From: Suillus spraguei
Lineage: Eukaryota; Basidiomycota; Agaricomycetes; Boletales; Suillaceae
Assembly: GCA_016800925.1 (NCBI GenBank)
Contig: JABCPU010000188.1
Location: 1 to 64,000, forward strand
DNA: 64,000 nt
Direction of reading: 5' to 3'
Part shown: positions 41,501 through 53,129 of the stretch, in pieces
How the letters are laid out: the number at the start of each line of letters is the position of its first letter
Position numbering within the stretch: position 1 is the stretch's first letter
Program-made: the position numbers and the translations under genes
Notes under the pieces: model-generated
Told to the model about the DNA's origin: nothing
What the model saw: the letters and a program-made list of their open reading frames with translations, nothing else
The model's database searches: none

Positions 41501-43134
41501 TGCATATGCTTTGGCTTCTTAGCCTACAAAGGGAGAATGTTATTGCTGGATGACGTGGAGCTAGCGAAGAACGCACCCGACTTGGGATAGTCCGCACAAC
41601 TGGTGCAGGCGTGGTCTCTTTCTCGATAGCTTTTCTCCGTTTTTTAGGTGGAAGCTGCGTCTTCTTGCCATTCTTGTCACCTCCATCCACCCAAGATGTT
41701 GGTACACCTGGACCACTAGTTGACTGGGGAAGAATACTGACAGCCCCGCTCAGGGCCATCGACACCTCAGGTAAAAAATCCTTGAATTCACTGAGGAGAT
41801 CTTGATCATCCTTGAACAGGACTTGCACTTGCACGTATACTTGCGACTATGCTCAGGTGTCAATGAACATCATTAGAGATAATACACATGACACGTACAT
41901 CTTGGATCTGACGCTGCTCCTTCTGATATGTTTGTAATATTTCCAGAAACTGCTTGTATGTATCGGGGTCTTCGGAATAGCGAGCCTTGATTTTGTTTAG
42001 GTACTGTATTGCATGATTGAATTCCCCCGATGATTTGTTTTCTGCTGCGTTTCGGTTTGATAAATTCCCAAGAAAGGACGCAGCAGTTGCTTGAAGGCCT
42101 GGAGAGTACGTATCCATAGGCTGTGGTATGTGCGGGGCCTGATAGGGTGCCATCGGTGGTGTCATCGAACGAGTCACTGGTTGGAAGGGAAACGCAGGTC
42201 CGGCAGTTGGTGGAAGGGAAAGCGAAGATTTGGTTGTTGCGGAGTCACGAGTGACGCGGGAGATCTGCTCGAAGGTGCTTGTGCTCTGAGTAGTAGTCCC
42301 TAATGGCGTTGTAACGGTGATAATATTAGGATCGTGCGGGTCTGCGGACATCTCTATTCTGTAGCCAGGGGGAAGAAAGGTGTTGAATCCCTGAATAAGA
42401 TATGGATTGCCATGGAATAGCATCGACACGCGCTCGATCACTCCAGGTGTGTCGATTCTGTACAAGAGAAGATCATTAGCAACACGAGGCTGAATGGCAG
42501 AAACGATATAAAAGGATGCTTCTGCAATAACAACCACAACAGGAAAGGCGCGTACGCCAGGTGTAGTCCATGCCCTTGAGCGGTAAGATAACCAGACGTC
42601 ATAAAACATTTTCCGCCTCCAGAGTCGCACATCCACGCCTACGTCACTAGCATCTAGACTGACTTACACTTCGCTCTTGAAATCCTTCATGATGTCTAAA
42701 AAGTGGTTGTATACGTCAGGCTTGTCCTGAAATTGAACTTTGACTGCATCGAGGTAGCTGAGCGCATCGGTAACGTTAAGTGGTCTGTCGGGAGACCTCT
42801 GCGCTGCGGAACCATGGGATGCGCCGTCGCCTTCACCAGCGGTGCGAGGACGCGGCGTTCCAGATTTCGGGGTACGGTGACCCATGTTTGATGAAATGAG
42901 AAGCTGTGCAGTAGTGGAAAGAGGTTCCAATGAAATATCTCTAGGCGTATCAGAGGTTGGAAGTGGAGTGAGGTCGTCGGGATCTTGGAGGGATGGAGAA
43001 GGGATGGTAAGCTTTGGTGAAACGTAGGAAGAGGATGGTGGTGGTATGAGAGGAAGAGGGACGGTTTGATTGAAGTTCTGTGACGGAGATTGTGGTCTCG
43101 AATTAGGTGTGAAGGGTGTTTGGGTGTCCATCAT
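38538..43134 (-). CDS. SIN3: Sin3 transcriptional corepressor, multi-exon
   Basis: Starts [15 protein letters not shown] at 43134. PAH1: [20 protein letters not shown] ... [12 protein letters not shown], spliced in phase to [36 protein letters not shown]2: [29 protein letters not shown] ... [22 protein letters not shown]3: [25 protein letters not shown] ... [21 protein letters not shown]. Then a proline-rich linker and the histone-deacetylase-interaction region ([80 protein letters not shown]), and the Sin3 C-terminal domain ([11 protein letters not shown] and others). The protein ends in a basic tail (38538). Sin3 scaffolds the Rpd3-type deacetylase complex in the nucleus. Many short introns separate the exons, for example near 42660, 41850, 41510, 40980 and 39700. 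Confidence 0.93.
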
Positions 43135-43269
43135 TGTTGCCCTTCACAGTAAGTCTGTAGTACGGCACACGGTGACCGAAGGTAAACTCAATACTGCACG
43201 TGGGAACCTCCGGAACGGCCAATTCAATTCATTTTTATCTTATCTTATCAACACTCCTATCGTAACAAG

Positions 43270-44062
43270 TCATTCATATGTTCTCTTATTCCTCTTGGAA
43301 GAGGTGTGCATGAATCCGGAAGGCCGCAGAAGCTCTTCTCGCGTCTTCGTCACATAATCAATGGCTTCAGGTGTCCCAGGTGCTGGAAAGAAGTATGGCG
43401 CTGCGTAAGGCTGTGTTCGTAAAGGTGGGTCTGGGTTTTTTAAAGGAGAAGCTTCGGAAGCGAACACCGTTAATTTAAGATTGGTGGAATAAACCTCACT
43501 TACAAAGTGATCCCATAGAATTTCTGCCTTTAAGATGCGTCAATCTTTGCTTTGGCGAAACTATTGTCCGACACGCATTCAAAGACGACACTGAAAGGGT
43601 ATGTCTCTTAAAAACTTTGCGAGCTTCCGAGACGTCACCCCGATTAGACCGTTGGACAGGCGATTCCGTTGCAAGCATCGGAGAGGCTGGTACATCCACA
43701 TGCGCATGACTTTGCGATACCGCCCCATCAACTATGCTGCTACGTATGATATTATTCGACCTGGTCGATTGTAGAGGAGATGAAGCTGGTGAAGCAGCTG
43801 GCCCGGTAATGGGTCGTTGAAAGCGACGAGCTATTGTCCTTCGTGAATTGACACCGGCGTTTGGGGGCGGTTTGGACCAAACCCTACGGGATACGGATGG
43901 TACTAGTGTTCGAATGAACATAGCTAGTAAACTCTGGTGTCCGGTGAATAGATTCATAAGCGTCGTACCGACCACGGAACAGCAGCTATCACGCACCAGA
44001 AGAATTCCGAGACTGGACAACACCACACTGACTGTCCTCAAGATGATTTTCTGTAAATTCAT
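43270..44062 (-). CDS. hypothetical protein with N-terminal hydrophobic segment
   Basis: Exon 1 (44062 to about 43500) begins MNLQKIILRTVSVVLSSLGILLV, a hydrophobic or signal-like start, then a basic region (RRTIARRFQRPITGPAASPASSP) and a Ser-rich middle. A GTAAGT donor near 43500 and a CCGAAG acceptor near 43455 join it to an exon reading NPDPPLRTQPYAAPYFFPAPGTPEAIDYVTKTREELL and ending at 43270. The C-terminal Pro/Tyr-rich exon looks conserved-protein-like; I cannot name the family. It could be mitochondrial (basic N-terminus) or a small membrane protein. The start Met is uncertain; a later Met (MFIRTLVPSVSRRV) would give a more classical mitochondrial presequence. Confidence 0.5.
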
Positions 44063-44523
44063 TGAGAGACATTAAAGGTTATGACAACATGCCGCTTGCA
44101 TGGGCATGCTAGTATATGGCTCGGAAATGATAGTAAGACAACTCAGATTATATGCCGATGATGACTGTAACCGTTTTGATAACTTTGGCGGGAAGGCCGA
44201 GACTGCTGCCGAGTGACGACTAAAGTTGCTGACTCAATGATGACCGGCCTCACCGAAACGTCACTGCGGTGCATGGCTGGTGGGAGAGACAAAGCTAGCA
44301 GAATCCAGGTTCGTCCTTCGGAAACATCCCTGTATAAGATTGTCAGAGCAGTTTTCTAATGTACAGGTTGGTCAACAAGATGTACACTGCGGCACTGCCG
44401 TAGTCTCGTGGGAATAATTGAGCACGTGTGTAATAGTTGGATGACCTTGTCTTATGCAAGTCAGAGTTCTTCATTCAAGTCGCTTCCACCTTCTTACCAA
44501 AATTTACTCTGACCTTGACAAAC
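44063..44523. other. divergent intergenic region, 460 bp
   Basis: Probable shared promoter of the minus-strand hypothetical gene and SHO1. No repeat or RNA gene is seen. Confidence 0.5.
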
Positions 44524-45768
44524 ATGCCTCCTCGTGGCAGTGAAGGATTAGATTTTACGCCAATCTTAACACATTATCTTTTCTTGTTTACGACAATTCT
44601 TGCTGTGGTATGTATCACTTCCATTTTTCAATTTTCGTGCTAAGCGCGTCATAATATAGTTGGCATGGTTCATCGCGTTCATCTCGCAATGCATCATAAC
44701 TGCTCAATGTTAGTATTATAGCTTTCTTTATCATCATTCCACTGACTAATTTATTTTCTCTAGACTTCGAACAAATAGTTGGCGTTGCGTGGTTTGGGAT
44801 ATTCCTCCAATTATTCTTAACCCTTGGCGTATTGCACACCCTAGCAAGCGATTCAATAGCCATGCATCGCTTCCAAATATCAGTTTTCGGTGCCATCGCA
44901 ATTGTTATGGCTGTCATTACCGTCAGCAACAGTATTTTCTCTGGAAGAGCTGCACTAGATGCTATGGCTGCGGGATGGCTCATCATTGCAATCGTGGACA
45001 TCCTTTGGGTGATCTATTTCACATCAGAAGAAGATTCTCTCGCATTTCACCTCTTCAATTCTATGGGGACCGGCGGCCTCACACCACCATCCCGCCGTCG
45101 TAGAACTCGCGGGGCGAGCAACATCGGCGCAAATGGCTATACAGCCAACTACTCTTCTGGCGGCGGTATTGGATCACACGACATGCCTTATGACGGTGCC
45201 AACAAGATGGGTGGTACAGGTCCTGGGGTTAGGAGTCAAAACAGCTTCGTCGGCGGTGCTAGTATGGACGGCGCACCCCGCAGTCTCGGCCCCGCAGCTG
45301 GTGTAGGCAGTGTTCATAGCACACCAAATCCCGCTTCAGTTTCCCTTGGTGGCCCTGACAACGGTATGGGTCCAGGCTCACCGTTGATGGGGCCTGGTGC
45401 TGCGGGTGTAGGCGCTGGTGGCGGTACTAGTGGAGGTAGCCCAAATATACCTGAAGCCAACCCAAGCGGGGCCGAGGCGTACGTGTACAAAGCGAAAGCA
45501 CTGTATGCTTGTAAGCCAAGAGCTCTTTGTCCAATATTCTTTTGCTCATCACTCGCACAGACACTGCCTCTCCAGATGATCCAAACGAAATCTCATTCAC
45601 GAAAGGTGAAATTCTTGATATTGTTGACAAGCAAGGCAAGTGGTGGCAAGCAAAGAAATCGGATGGTACAATGGGAAGTGCGTATTTTTATATTACACTG
45701 CTCGCTGGCTCCTTTACCCTAACCCTTGCGTCGCAGTTGCACCATCAAATTACCTTCAGGTCATCTAA
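44524..45768 (+). CDS. SHO1: Sho1-type osmosensor with four TM helices and C-terminal SH3 domain
   Basis: Starts [20 protein letters not shown] (44524). Exon 1 ends ...TILAV at a GTATGT donor; exon 2 is [16 protein letters not shown]; exon 3 opens [31 protein letters not shown] and continues through two more TM helices ([30 protein letters not shown]). A Gly/Ser-rich linker follows, then KAKALYA, an intron, and the SH3 core [37 protein letters not shown] final intron (45677-45734 region) joins to [10 protein letters not shown] and the stop at 45766-45768. Sho1 sits in the plasma membrane and feeds the HOG MAP-kinase pathway by binding Pbs2 through the SH3 domain. Six exons with canonical ends are supported by the uninterrupted SH3 sequence. 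Confidence 0.93.
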
Positions 45769-46303
45769 CAGACTGAGCTGAGAATTTTGGACTTTACTTC
45801 TTTATGATACACCTGACGACCACGAACATGATGTGTGCGTGATACGAGCGTTACGTTTCTTGTAATTGCACTGAAGTGTGTTGATGTTAAGCGATACAAG
45901 CTATATTATCTACTTCGTTGCTCCGCTTCCCTCATGTTTTTTATTTACTAGCCTCACTGTTTCAACGATACCACATTCCGACAATAGTTTCTTCCCGTGT
46001 CCTAACGATGTATATGTTGCTATCAGATTTTGGTCGATTAGTGATAGCCCACTTGTTCTTGTCACATACTGGTGATAGGCTGATAACAATATATGGATGG
46101 TGCGATTAATCAATTTCTGATTTGGAAACTGGAAAGTGGCATATTCAAATTCTGATTCATCGTTCTAGACACCGAATTGAGGATGATGTCAGACTTTTGT
46201 CACCGTGATATTGTTATCGATCCGCTTTGCGGAGTCTACCGGAGAAGGTACCTAAAAGAACTGTCTCAGCAGTGACCACTGCGGCTTATCCTTCCCTTCA
46301 GTG
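45769..46303. other. intergenic, SHO1 3' region and F-box gene promoter
   Basis: No supported gene; AT-rich sequence without clear repeats. Confidence 0.5.
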
Positions 46304-47893
46304 ATGAGCACCCACACAGTACCAGGGCCAATCGAGCGCCTGACAAATTTCTTACGAGCAAGAAAGCAGGTAACCGCAGCCGAGAACGCCCAGCTCACTA
46401 GAGCAGAAAAATCGATTCAGGTACTGAGTGTCGAGAATGAAACTCTGAAAAACGCGAATGAGGCGTTGAAGAAGAAGTGCGGCGATTTACAAGATCGTCT
46501 GCAGCGAGTAGAAAAGAGTGGAGTCAAGGATAAAGATGGAGATCTAGGCGTTGATCAACAGGAGGTCACGGAGGAATCAGGCATAGACGCCCAGGGTGGC
46601 GGTAAGCGCTGTACAGTCAGCAAAGAAGCGCAGGCGAAATCGGAACCGCCATCCCCTTCCTTATCTTTACATCGTCAACCCGGAATGTCGACATACGACC
46701 ACCGATTGCTTCCTCCGGAGCTGTGGTTGACCATCATTCGCTGGGCGACCTATTCATCGCCGGGTGTCCGTGCGTCAAACTTCGAGCCATTCGTTGGATC
46801 CTTTGATCATGATAGTAGGGAAGAGGTAGATGCTAAGGCTGTCAAGTGCACAGTGGTTCAAGTTTGCAGGCTTTGGCGAGACCTCGCCATCAGCATTCTG
46901 TATGAGGATGTCAATGTTGGACGTGGGGCACAATCCCTCTTGGAGGCATTGGGGAAGACATACAGGGGTGAACAACTCGGAAGATCTGTCCGTCGCCTTG
47001 AACTTCCTTACCATCACACTGGTACTGTGACCAACACTAGCTCGGATCTTGCACTACAGATTTTGCAACATTGCCCGGAATTGGAATCATTGGTGAGGCC
47101 CTTCATGCAAGGACCTCCGGACTCAGTGCGCTACGAATTCCCCGCTCACAGTCATCCCTTCTTGAACCTTAAGAGGCTCGAGTGGTGGCACTACAATGAT
47201 GCCACTCGCTCTGGGGGGATAAACTCACTCCTAGACGTTCTGCGTCATTCTCCCAATCTCCAATATCTCGTTGTAGGAGGGGAGATGTGGACCTCTGCAC
47301 GAACTGGCAATGTATTGGAACTCCCCGCATTGAAGACACTTCGTGTACGACGCATTAATCCTGTCTTCGTTCACCAGATCTGCCAATGGCGGCTACCTTC
47401 ACTTGTCCATGTCGTCGCGGATTTCCCACTAGAACAGAACGCACTCGAGACTTTATGGCAGGTGTTTGGCGCTCGCCTCTGCACGGTCGAATTCGCAAGG
47501 CATGTCGGATTCTTGCTTAGTGATCAGATTACCCGTTTCCTCCGTGGCTGTCCTCAAGTCAAGACATTCAATTACTTTCTCAACTTCACGTCACCACCAC
47601 CTATTTTTGAAGGACAATGCGCGCTTGAATGCATATCTTTGCACGCATTTCCGTGTGGCATGGTCACAGACATGATCACTGAAGCTGAAGAACGTCTTAG
47701 GCTTCACCTCGCCTTCCTCTCTAGATCATCCTTTCCAGCGCTGCGCCGCATTATTCTTTATGGCGACTGGGAAGATATGCACCGTGATCCTCGTTTCGTG
47801 GAATTCAAGCAAACCATGATTGACAAAGGCTGCTCAATCGAAGATGATACCACTGGGGGTATGCATTCTTGTAATCAATTATTAAGCACGTGA
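46304..47893 (+). CDS. F-box protein with N-terminal coiled coil, single exon
   Basis: ATG 46304 (MSTHTVPGPIERL) gives about 529 residues. Residues 20-75 form a coiled coil (TRAEKSIQVLSVENETLKNANEALKKKCGDLQDRLQ). An F-box-like motif LLPPELWLTIIRWATYSS is at about 135-155, followed by CRLWRDLAISILYEDV, the typical second half. The remaining sequence has leucine-rich stretches (LQILQHCPELESLV, LLDVLRHSPNLQYLVVGG, LPALKTLRVRRI) of the LRR-like type found in expanded mushroom F-box families. F-box proteins give substrate specificity to SCF ubiquitin ligases. Substrate unknown. No intron is needed, unlike neighbouring genes. Confidence 0.8.
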   Translation: MSTHTVPGPIERLTNFLRARKQVTAAENAQLTRAEKSIQVLSVENETLKNANEALKKKCGDLQDRLQRVEKSGVKDKDGDLGVDQQEVTEESGIDAQGGGKRCTVSKEAQAKSEPPSPSLSLHRQPGMSTYDHRLLPPELWLTIIRWATYSSPGVRASNFEPFVGSFDHDSREEVDAKAVKCTVVQVCRLWRDLAISILYEDVNVGRGAQSLLEALGKTYRGEQLGRSVRRLELPYHHTGTVTNTSSDLALQILQHCPELESLVRPFMQGPPDSVRYEFPAHSHPFLNLKRLEWWHYNDATRSGGINSLLDVLRHSPNLQYLVVGGEMWTSARTGNVLELPALKTLRVRRINPVFVHQICQWRLPSLVHVVADFPLEQNALETLWQVFGARLCTVEFARHVGFLLSDQITRFLRGCPQVKTFNYFLNFTSPPPIFEGQCALECISLHAFPCGMVTDMITEAEERLRLHLAFLSRSSFPALRRIILYGDWEDMHRDPRFVEFKQTMIDKGCSIEDDTTGGMHSCNQLLST

Positions 47894-48686
47894 TCGTAAG
47901 TGCCATTTGACGAGTTGTTGTACAATTTTACTCATATGCTTGTCAGCCACAAAAGACGTCTCTAGACGCCTGTGTATTTATAGCTAGAATCAATCCCTTT
48001 TAAATTCTTTGAACTTCCTTTTCTACCTACTTTCGAACTAATGCGCCGGCGATATCGATATCTCTCCTACGTTAGGCTTAGTCGAAATCTGTTTCTGTCC
48101 TTCTCTTGTCTCGTGTTATGGATGTACTGGTATATCCACCACGTAAAAATTGCAGGGTCCTCATGGATTCACACAAGATCACGTTTTACTCCAGTAATAA
48201 GCATCAAGGGTCTTTGGAGGTTGGTGGCGCACAGACTGACGTACAAGATCCAGACACACTTCTTGACCTGGGTTATCATTATCTAGGCCGCGCCGAGTCG
48301 TCATGACCTTGCCAACCAGTCAAAAAAACTTACCAGTGCAACTAAGCCTTGACTGAGTGACGTGTGTCCAGAGTGTTACCATGAGGTTCGGATTGATTGC
48401 TTTCAGAGGGCCCGGCGTTCACCAGTCCCTTACCAGCATTACTTCTCGTATACAAGGTTTGGCTGATGCCGGTCTCTGGAGCAGCGCTCCACACGACCTT
48501 GTTGACGACATCAATCTGTCAACAACTCAATTACCGAAACGACCGCACAGTATGGTTGTCCTTGGCGTGCCTACCAGAGTGTTGTTCTCAAGGTTTATGA
48601 TATTGTACGTTCGAGGAGACAATGATGAGGGAGCTCAGAACAACTGTCTATGGTCTGCTTAGGAGAGGTTACGTACTCCCTGAAAG
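47894..48686. other. intergenic between convergent genes
   Basis: A plus-strand ORF of about 100 codons (48357-48662, from MRFGLIAFRGPG at 48381) is present but has no recognisable domain; I leave it uncalled. Confidence 0.4.
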
Positions 48687-49144
48687 CTACTGACTTTCTG
48701 CTCTATAGAACGAATCGGATGAAGACTTCAAGTTATGAAGAGATGAGCGACTTACGTCCTCGCCTTCAGGTGGGCAATTTCATCTAGTGGCCCTTCTCCT
48801 TGGTCGGTATCACTGGAACTTTCATCATGGCCATCAAGTGCCCCGAGCCCCGATTCATCCAATACTGCTTCTAATGGATCGACCGCGACGGTGGCGGGAT
48901 GAGACAGAGTTCCAGGATTGAATGTATCCGAGCCTATCGGGGGGACATGTTCAGTGTAACGTCGCGCATTCGCGGGATTCGATGAATTCTAGCGCAGTTA
49001 GCACAGTTTATAAAGCGTACTATAATGAGGGTACGAATGATTTATATGACGTACCTCTGAAACAGGGTGGGCAGAAATGCTCATAAATTTCAGGATGGCT
49101 AACGCGATAATAGAGAAGACGAAGTTTGGTAGGAGGAAGACCAT
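48687..49144 (-). CDS. small membrane-anchored protein, three exons, unknown function
   Basis: ATG 49144 opens MVFLLPNFVFSIIALAILKF, a strong signal-anchor or TM segment. Exon 1 ends ...AHPVSE at a GTACGT donor (about 49053) and a GCGCTAG acceptor leads to NSSNPANARRYTEHVPPIG (about 48988). Exon 2 is acidic and Ser-rich (DESGLGALDGHDESSSDTDQGEG), ending LDEIAHLKAR at a GTAAGT donor (about 48758). A short last exon gives TAESQ and a TAG (48687-48689). Exon frames join cleanly and codon use is protein-like, but I know no family. It shares a 260-bp promoter interval with the F-box gene at 49406. Confidence 0.55.
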
Positions 49145-49405
49145 GACGCTCGTTCATGTACTTTGTAGGGTAAACTTGAGGATGTGATGATGATGCGTGT
49201 TCTCGGCCTGCGAGACACTATTAATGTGTGTACTATAAAATATATAGGAGCAGAGAGAATTACTGAACAGTGAACACGACTGTGATGTTGAGGTCACGTG
49301 CCTTTTGATATTCATGATGGCGCCGCCAACCGGAATCGGATTATCACATACTCGCCGCTTTCTCAGCTTTCTCTTGGCTGCGGCAATCAGTACTGAAACA
49401 ACCAT

Positions 49406-50908
49406 ATGTGCGAAGCCGTCCTACTTTACCCAAGACCACTTGCTCGTTATCCAGGACGCCTCCTCCTCCTCCCTCTTTTACCTCATCGACCTCCTCTAAA
49501 GCCTCTTCCTTCAGAAATATGGTCCCGCATTTTTATGCGAGCTCTCTTTGAGGACGCCGATAATGACACACGATCACACGATGCGCATAATAATATACAG
49601 CGTTCGTGTTTATTATTGATGCTAGTATGCAAGGGTTTCAAGGCGAGTAGCTTGAGTTTTCAAAGTGCTTCTTACGTACGGGAAGCAGGTCGGGGTCGGA
49701 GTGTAGTCACATATGACTGCAGATGACTGCCTTGATTTATTTCATTTATGCCGTCTCACTATGCTGACATATTTTTGCGGTAGGAAGTTGCAATACCACT
49801 CTTATATTCCAGCGTGTGCTTGCACTCTGTAAATTCCCTGCAGAAATTTACTGCACATCTTCACTCTGCAGACAAGATGTGGGATTCCATCCGCAGAATT
49901 CCTTACTCTACTCCCGGGCGCTGGGTGCAAGTGCTTGACCTTTCGGAACTTCTCGCAGGGCTGGATTCCTCGGCGTACTATGCGGTTAACGCACTTTTGA
50001 CGCAGCTTTTCCCGTTGCTACCGTTCCTTGCAAATTTAACTTTGTACTCCGGATTTCTGCTGAGCTGTCGCGCCCTTGCGTCTCTTACATACAGAGATGG
50101 CAGCTCCAACATTCGTGCACTGGGTGGAATTTATTATGATCCCTTCATATATTCCACGGCGGCGACTGGTGAAGACCCTTTCGTTCAGCTGCTGCGGGTA
50201 TGCATAAATCTGGAGCTACTGGAGGTTACCGGGGTTGGTTTGGATGACACTGATTTCGAGTCACATCTTGATAACACCGAAAGTCTCAAAACACCATATA
50301 TAGCTGCTCCGCTCTGTTTGCCGCACTTGCGAAGCCTTACTCTATTATCCATGCCTTCCTCTTCGTTGATGTATGCTCTTTTGCACTCCCCCCTACCATG
50401 TTTACGGACACTATCACTTACTCCATATAGTGACATTCCCTTTCCGGCATCGCTCTCGTCCCTCTTTCTTGAGACGCACGGGCAGCATCTTCGTACCATC
50501 TTTCTCTTCACTCCAAAGTCTTGGCCTACACGCTATCATTCATCACCCACTACTATACTTCACACATCCCCACATCTCAGGTACCTCTCTCTGGAATATC
50601 CGCTACCGGCACTTACAGTTCCATTCGAAACGCCATTAACTGGTGTATCATCATTTGTTCTTCCCCTCCAGATATTATCAATTCCCAGACCCAGCAGTGA
50701 CTTCTGGGTTATTTTGGAGAGGCTCCTCCCCTTTCTTCCTTCTCTACAAATTATACGTATACGCGACGTGCGGTGGCTAAGGCACGGAATGACTTCCCGT
50801 GCTCAAGAGGCTGGAGTACAGGGTGAGATGAGGGAATGGAACCGTCGCTTGTCTCGTAGAGGCATTCGACTGTTGGACGGCAATTGGAAGGAATCACGAG
50901 GCGCGTGA
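49406..50908 (+). CDS. F-box/LRR-like protein, two exons with a GC-AG intron
   Basis: Exon 1 (49406-49642) carries a classical F-box LKPLPSEIWSRIFMRALFEDA ... RSCLLLMLVCKGFK. Exon 2 (49784-50908) continues EVAIPLLYSSVCLHSVNSLQKFTAHL, exactly the expected second half of the fungal F-box, then leucine-rich text (LLRVCINLELLEVTGVGL, LPHLRSLTLLSMPSSS, HLRYLSLEYPLPALTVP) and ends KESRGA. The phase-0 junction requires donor GCGAGT at 49643 with acceptor CGGTAG at 49783, a GC-AG intron of 141 nt. A likely SCF substrate adaptor, substrate unknown. The N-terminal 25 residues are Leu/Pro-rich and the true start may lie further upstream. Confidence 0.78.
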
Positions 50909-51170
50909 ATGTGGAATGTTCAAACTTTTGGAACTGGCTGTCTTGCTTAACGTCTTGTGCATTTTCGTGTTTCCTGCTCTCAGCTCTTTGCTATATGTAA
51001 CTCTTAGCTCTCACCTCTCAATATGAATCTTGTCTCTACTCAGGGAATTACACGTTATCCTTTGGTGAATATTTTCCAAGAAACTAAAGGAGACAATCTT
51101 GCGTGGTAAATCACCTGAGCATTAGTTCATATTTCCGAGTTTGCGTCAAAACATGCAAGCAGCGAACGCC

Positions 51171-52877
51171 TCATGGCTTCGAAGTACCTAAAATGTCACC
51201 CATCTCCTCCACAAATTTCTGATAATCATCCTTCTTCCCAATATTGGGCTGCATGACCTTCGAAGAACCTTTTTCATTTAGGGAGGCTGATGCAACCACA
51301 GGTACCGGTCCAAATTTATCCATCAATGAACTCACAAGATCCGGTCGTGAAGCTTGTACTGGTTCCGAAGATTCTGACCCTACACCGAGAGAAGGAGCTG
51401 CGTTGACTTTAGATGACGCTATCCCAGCAGCAGGCTTTTTCCGCTTGAGGGATGTCGGAACGAATGCCGTAGCCTCCTTCTTCAAGTCCCGTAATTGCGG
51501 CGCGGCCGAAACCGTGGCTGTTGTTGTATTATTGTCAGTAATCCCTAAGGAAGAAGTGCCAGGCGCTGGCGGAGGTTTTTGGGGAAGTGATGGATGGGGC
51601 GTAAGGCGGTTGACGCGATGTGCTTGGTACGTCTGATGAGGAATAGAAGAAAGTGGATCTTGCACAGACGAAGCAGACTGTACGCGAGGGAAAAACCCAG
51701 GAGGTGGGGGAGGCATGTGGGGTGGCATGAATGCAGATACAGGAGGGTATGGTGAGATGCCAGGCGGGAAGTCGGGAGGAGAAATATGTCCAAATCCTGA
51801 AGGTTGGTGGGGATAAGACGGCGAAAAAGGTGGAGAACCCTGGACAGAATTAATAAACGGAGGTGGCAGTGATGGGGGAAGCGGCGCGCCGCTGAAGGGA
51901 ATGTTTGGTGGCAGTGGTGGTCCTATGAGATTAACTTGAGAATTTAACCTACGTTAAACGAAGGATGGGACGAACCTTGAAGAATGCTCGGCGGTGGTCC
52001 TTCTGGCATCGGAATGTCATCATCGCTGTCAACCGTGTCATCATTGTTGCCAGCTGGAGGAGGACCTTCAGGCATAACGATGTCTTCATCTAGACATTGG
52101 AAAAGGTGACGCTGAGCAAAAGATTAATATGCAATTAACAGTACTGACCGTCATCAGGCTCATCATCACTGGCCGTTTCATCAGGCCTCAGAGCTACAGT
52201 AAGAATATCAGTTTACGCCATGTATTATTAGAATTGACTTACGCCTCTCCATATAAGGCATTCCTGGAGGGGGTACACCGTAGGGATTCATGATAGCATC
52301 ATAGTAAATGCTTCGTTCAGGATGCCGAGGCAAGCCATGTTTGTTGAAAACGTTTCGTTTCTGCTCGACAACCAGTTCCTCTTTGTTGATCTCATCCTTA
52401 TCTCTACGAGCCCGGTAGACAAGTCTACGTTGTTCAGGATGCTCTTGGACGTATTCTTCTTTCTTAGCCATGATTTTGCTTAGCTCTGCCTTGACTTCTG
52501 CAAGGCGGTATTTCTCTGCACCAGAGGGCTCTGCCACTCCCTCAAGTTTCTCAATTTCATCCTGGAGATCTAATAAAGTGATGGTGAGTCGAATGCTATG
52601 GTAGACGAGAGGGTGAACCAACCTCTTGTGTCCTTCTTGACTAGAGCGAAGTCGCGAGCTTTGGACCTCTCTGCCTTGTTCTACTGCAGCGAGAATAATT
52701 GCAAAATATACGTTTAGTCCAGATATGATCATCGAGGGTATATGCTCGCCTTTTTGAGTTCCTTCTTTCGTTGAGCCTTTCCTAAGGGTCAGTGCCATTC
52801 ATTACGATGCCTGTATTTAGTACATGAGAGGACTCACTGAATGCATCTGCTGGGTTCAGATTCTTTCCTTTTGCCAT
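51171..52877 (-). CDS. WBP11: WBP11-like pre-mRNA splicing-associated protein
   Basis: ATG 52877 begins MAKGKNLNPADAF, the conserved Wbp11 N-terminus, cut by an intron (GTGAGT). The main exon has LQDEIEKLEGVAEPSGAEKY, LSKIMAKKEEYVQEHPEQRR, RARRDKDEINKEELVVEQKR and NKHGLPRHPERSIYYDAIMN PYGVPPPGMPYMER. Then come acidic/proline exons (SDDE / PPPG repeats, 51736-52200) and a Pro-rich C-terminus with ATAFVPTSLKRKK and KFVEEMGDILGTSKP. Wbp11 (SIPP1/NpwBP) binds WW and PP1 proteins in spliceosomal complexes. The Pro-rich middle fits WW-ligand PPGM/PPGF motifs. The gene is divergent from RNF10 (252-bp gap). Splice sites in the middle exons are approximate. Confidence 0.85.
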
Positions 52878-53129
52878 AGCGGCGTCGGCTGGCTGGTCTT
52901 GAGTCCTGACGTGCTGTTGCGACTGCTTAGTGCTGGCTTGCAAATGAAGATTCGGAATACGGTACCGACACGTGACTCGGTAATCTTGGGAGTCATAAGG
53001 GTCTGACAGATTGCGTTCATACCATCGTGGTGGTCTCTATCCCACTGGTAGGGAAGAACCCCACGAGGGATCCAGTTATCCACTAATTCTATTCAGTAAA
53101 TCGACGTTTATTCCTGCCAGTTTTGCTCA
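52878..53129. promoter_or_regulatory. divergent promoter between WBP11 and RNF10 homologues
   Basis: A 252-bp gap between two outward-facing start codons. No obvious TATA box; short GC-rich runs only. Confidence 0.45.

Noticed and set aside
48357..48662. Plus ORF of 101 codons
   Set aside because: No domain; lies in the 3' gap between convergent genes.
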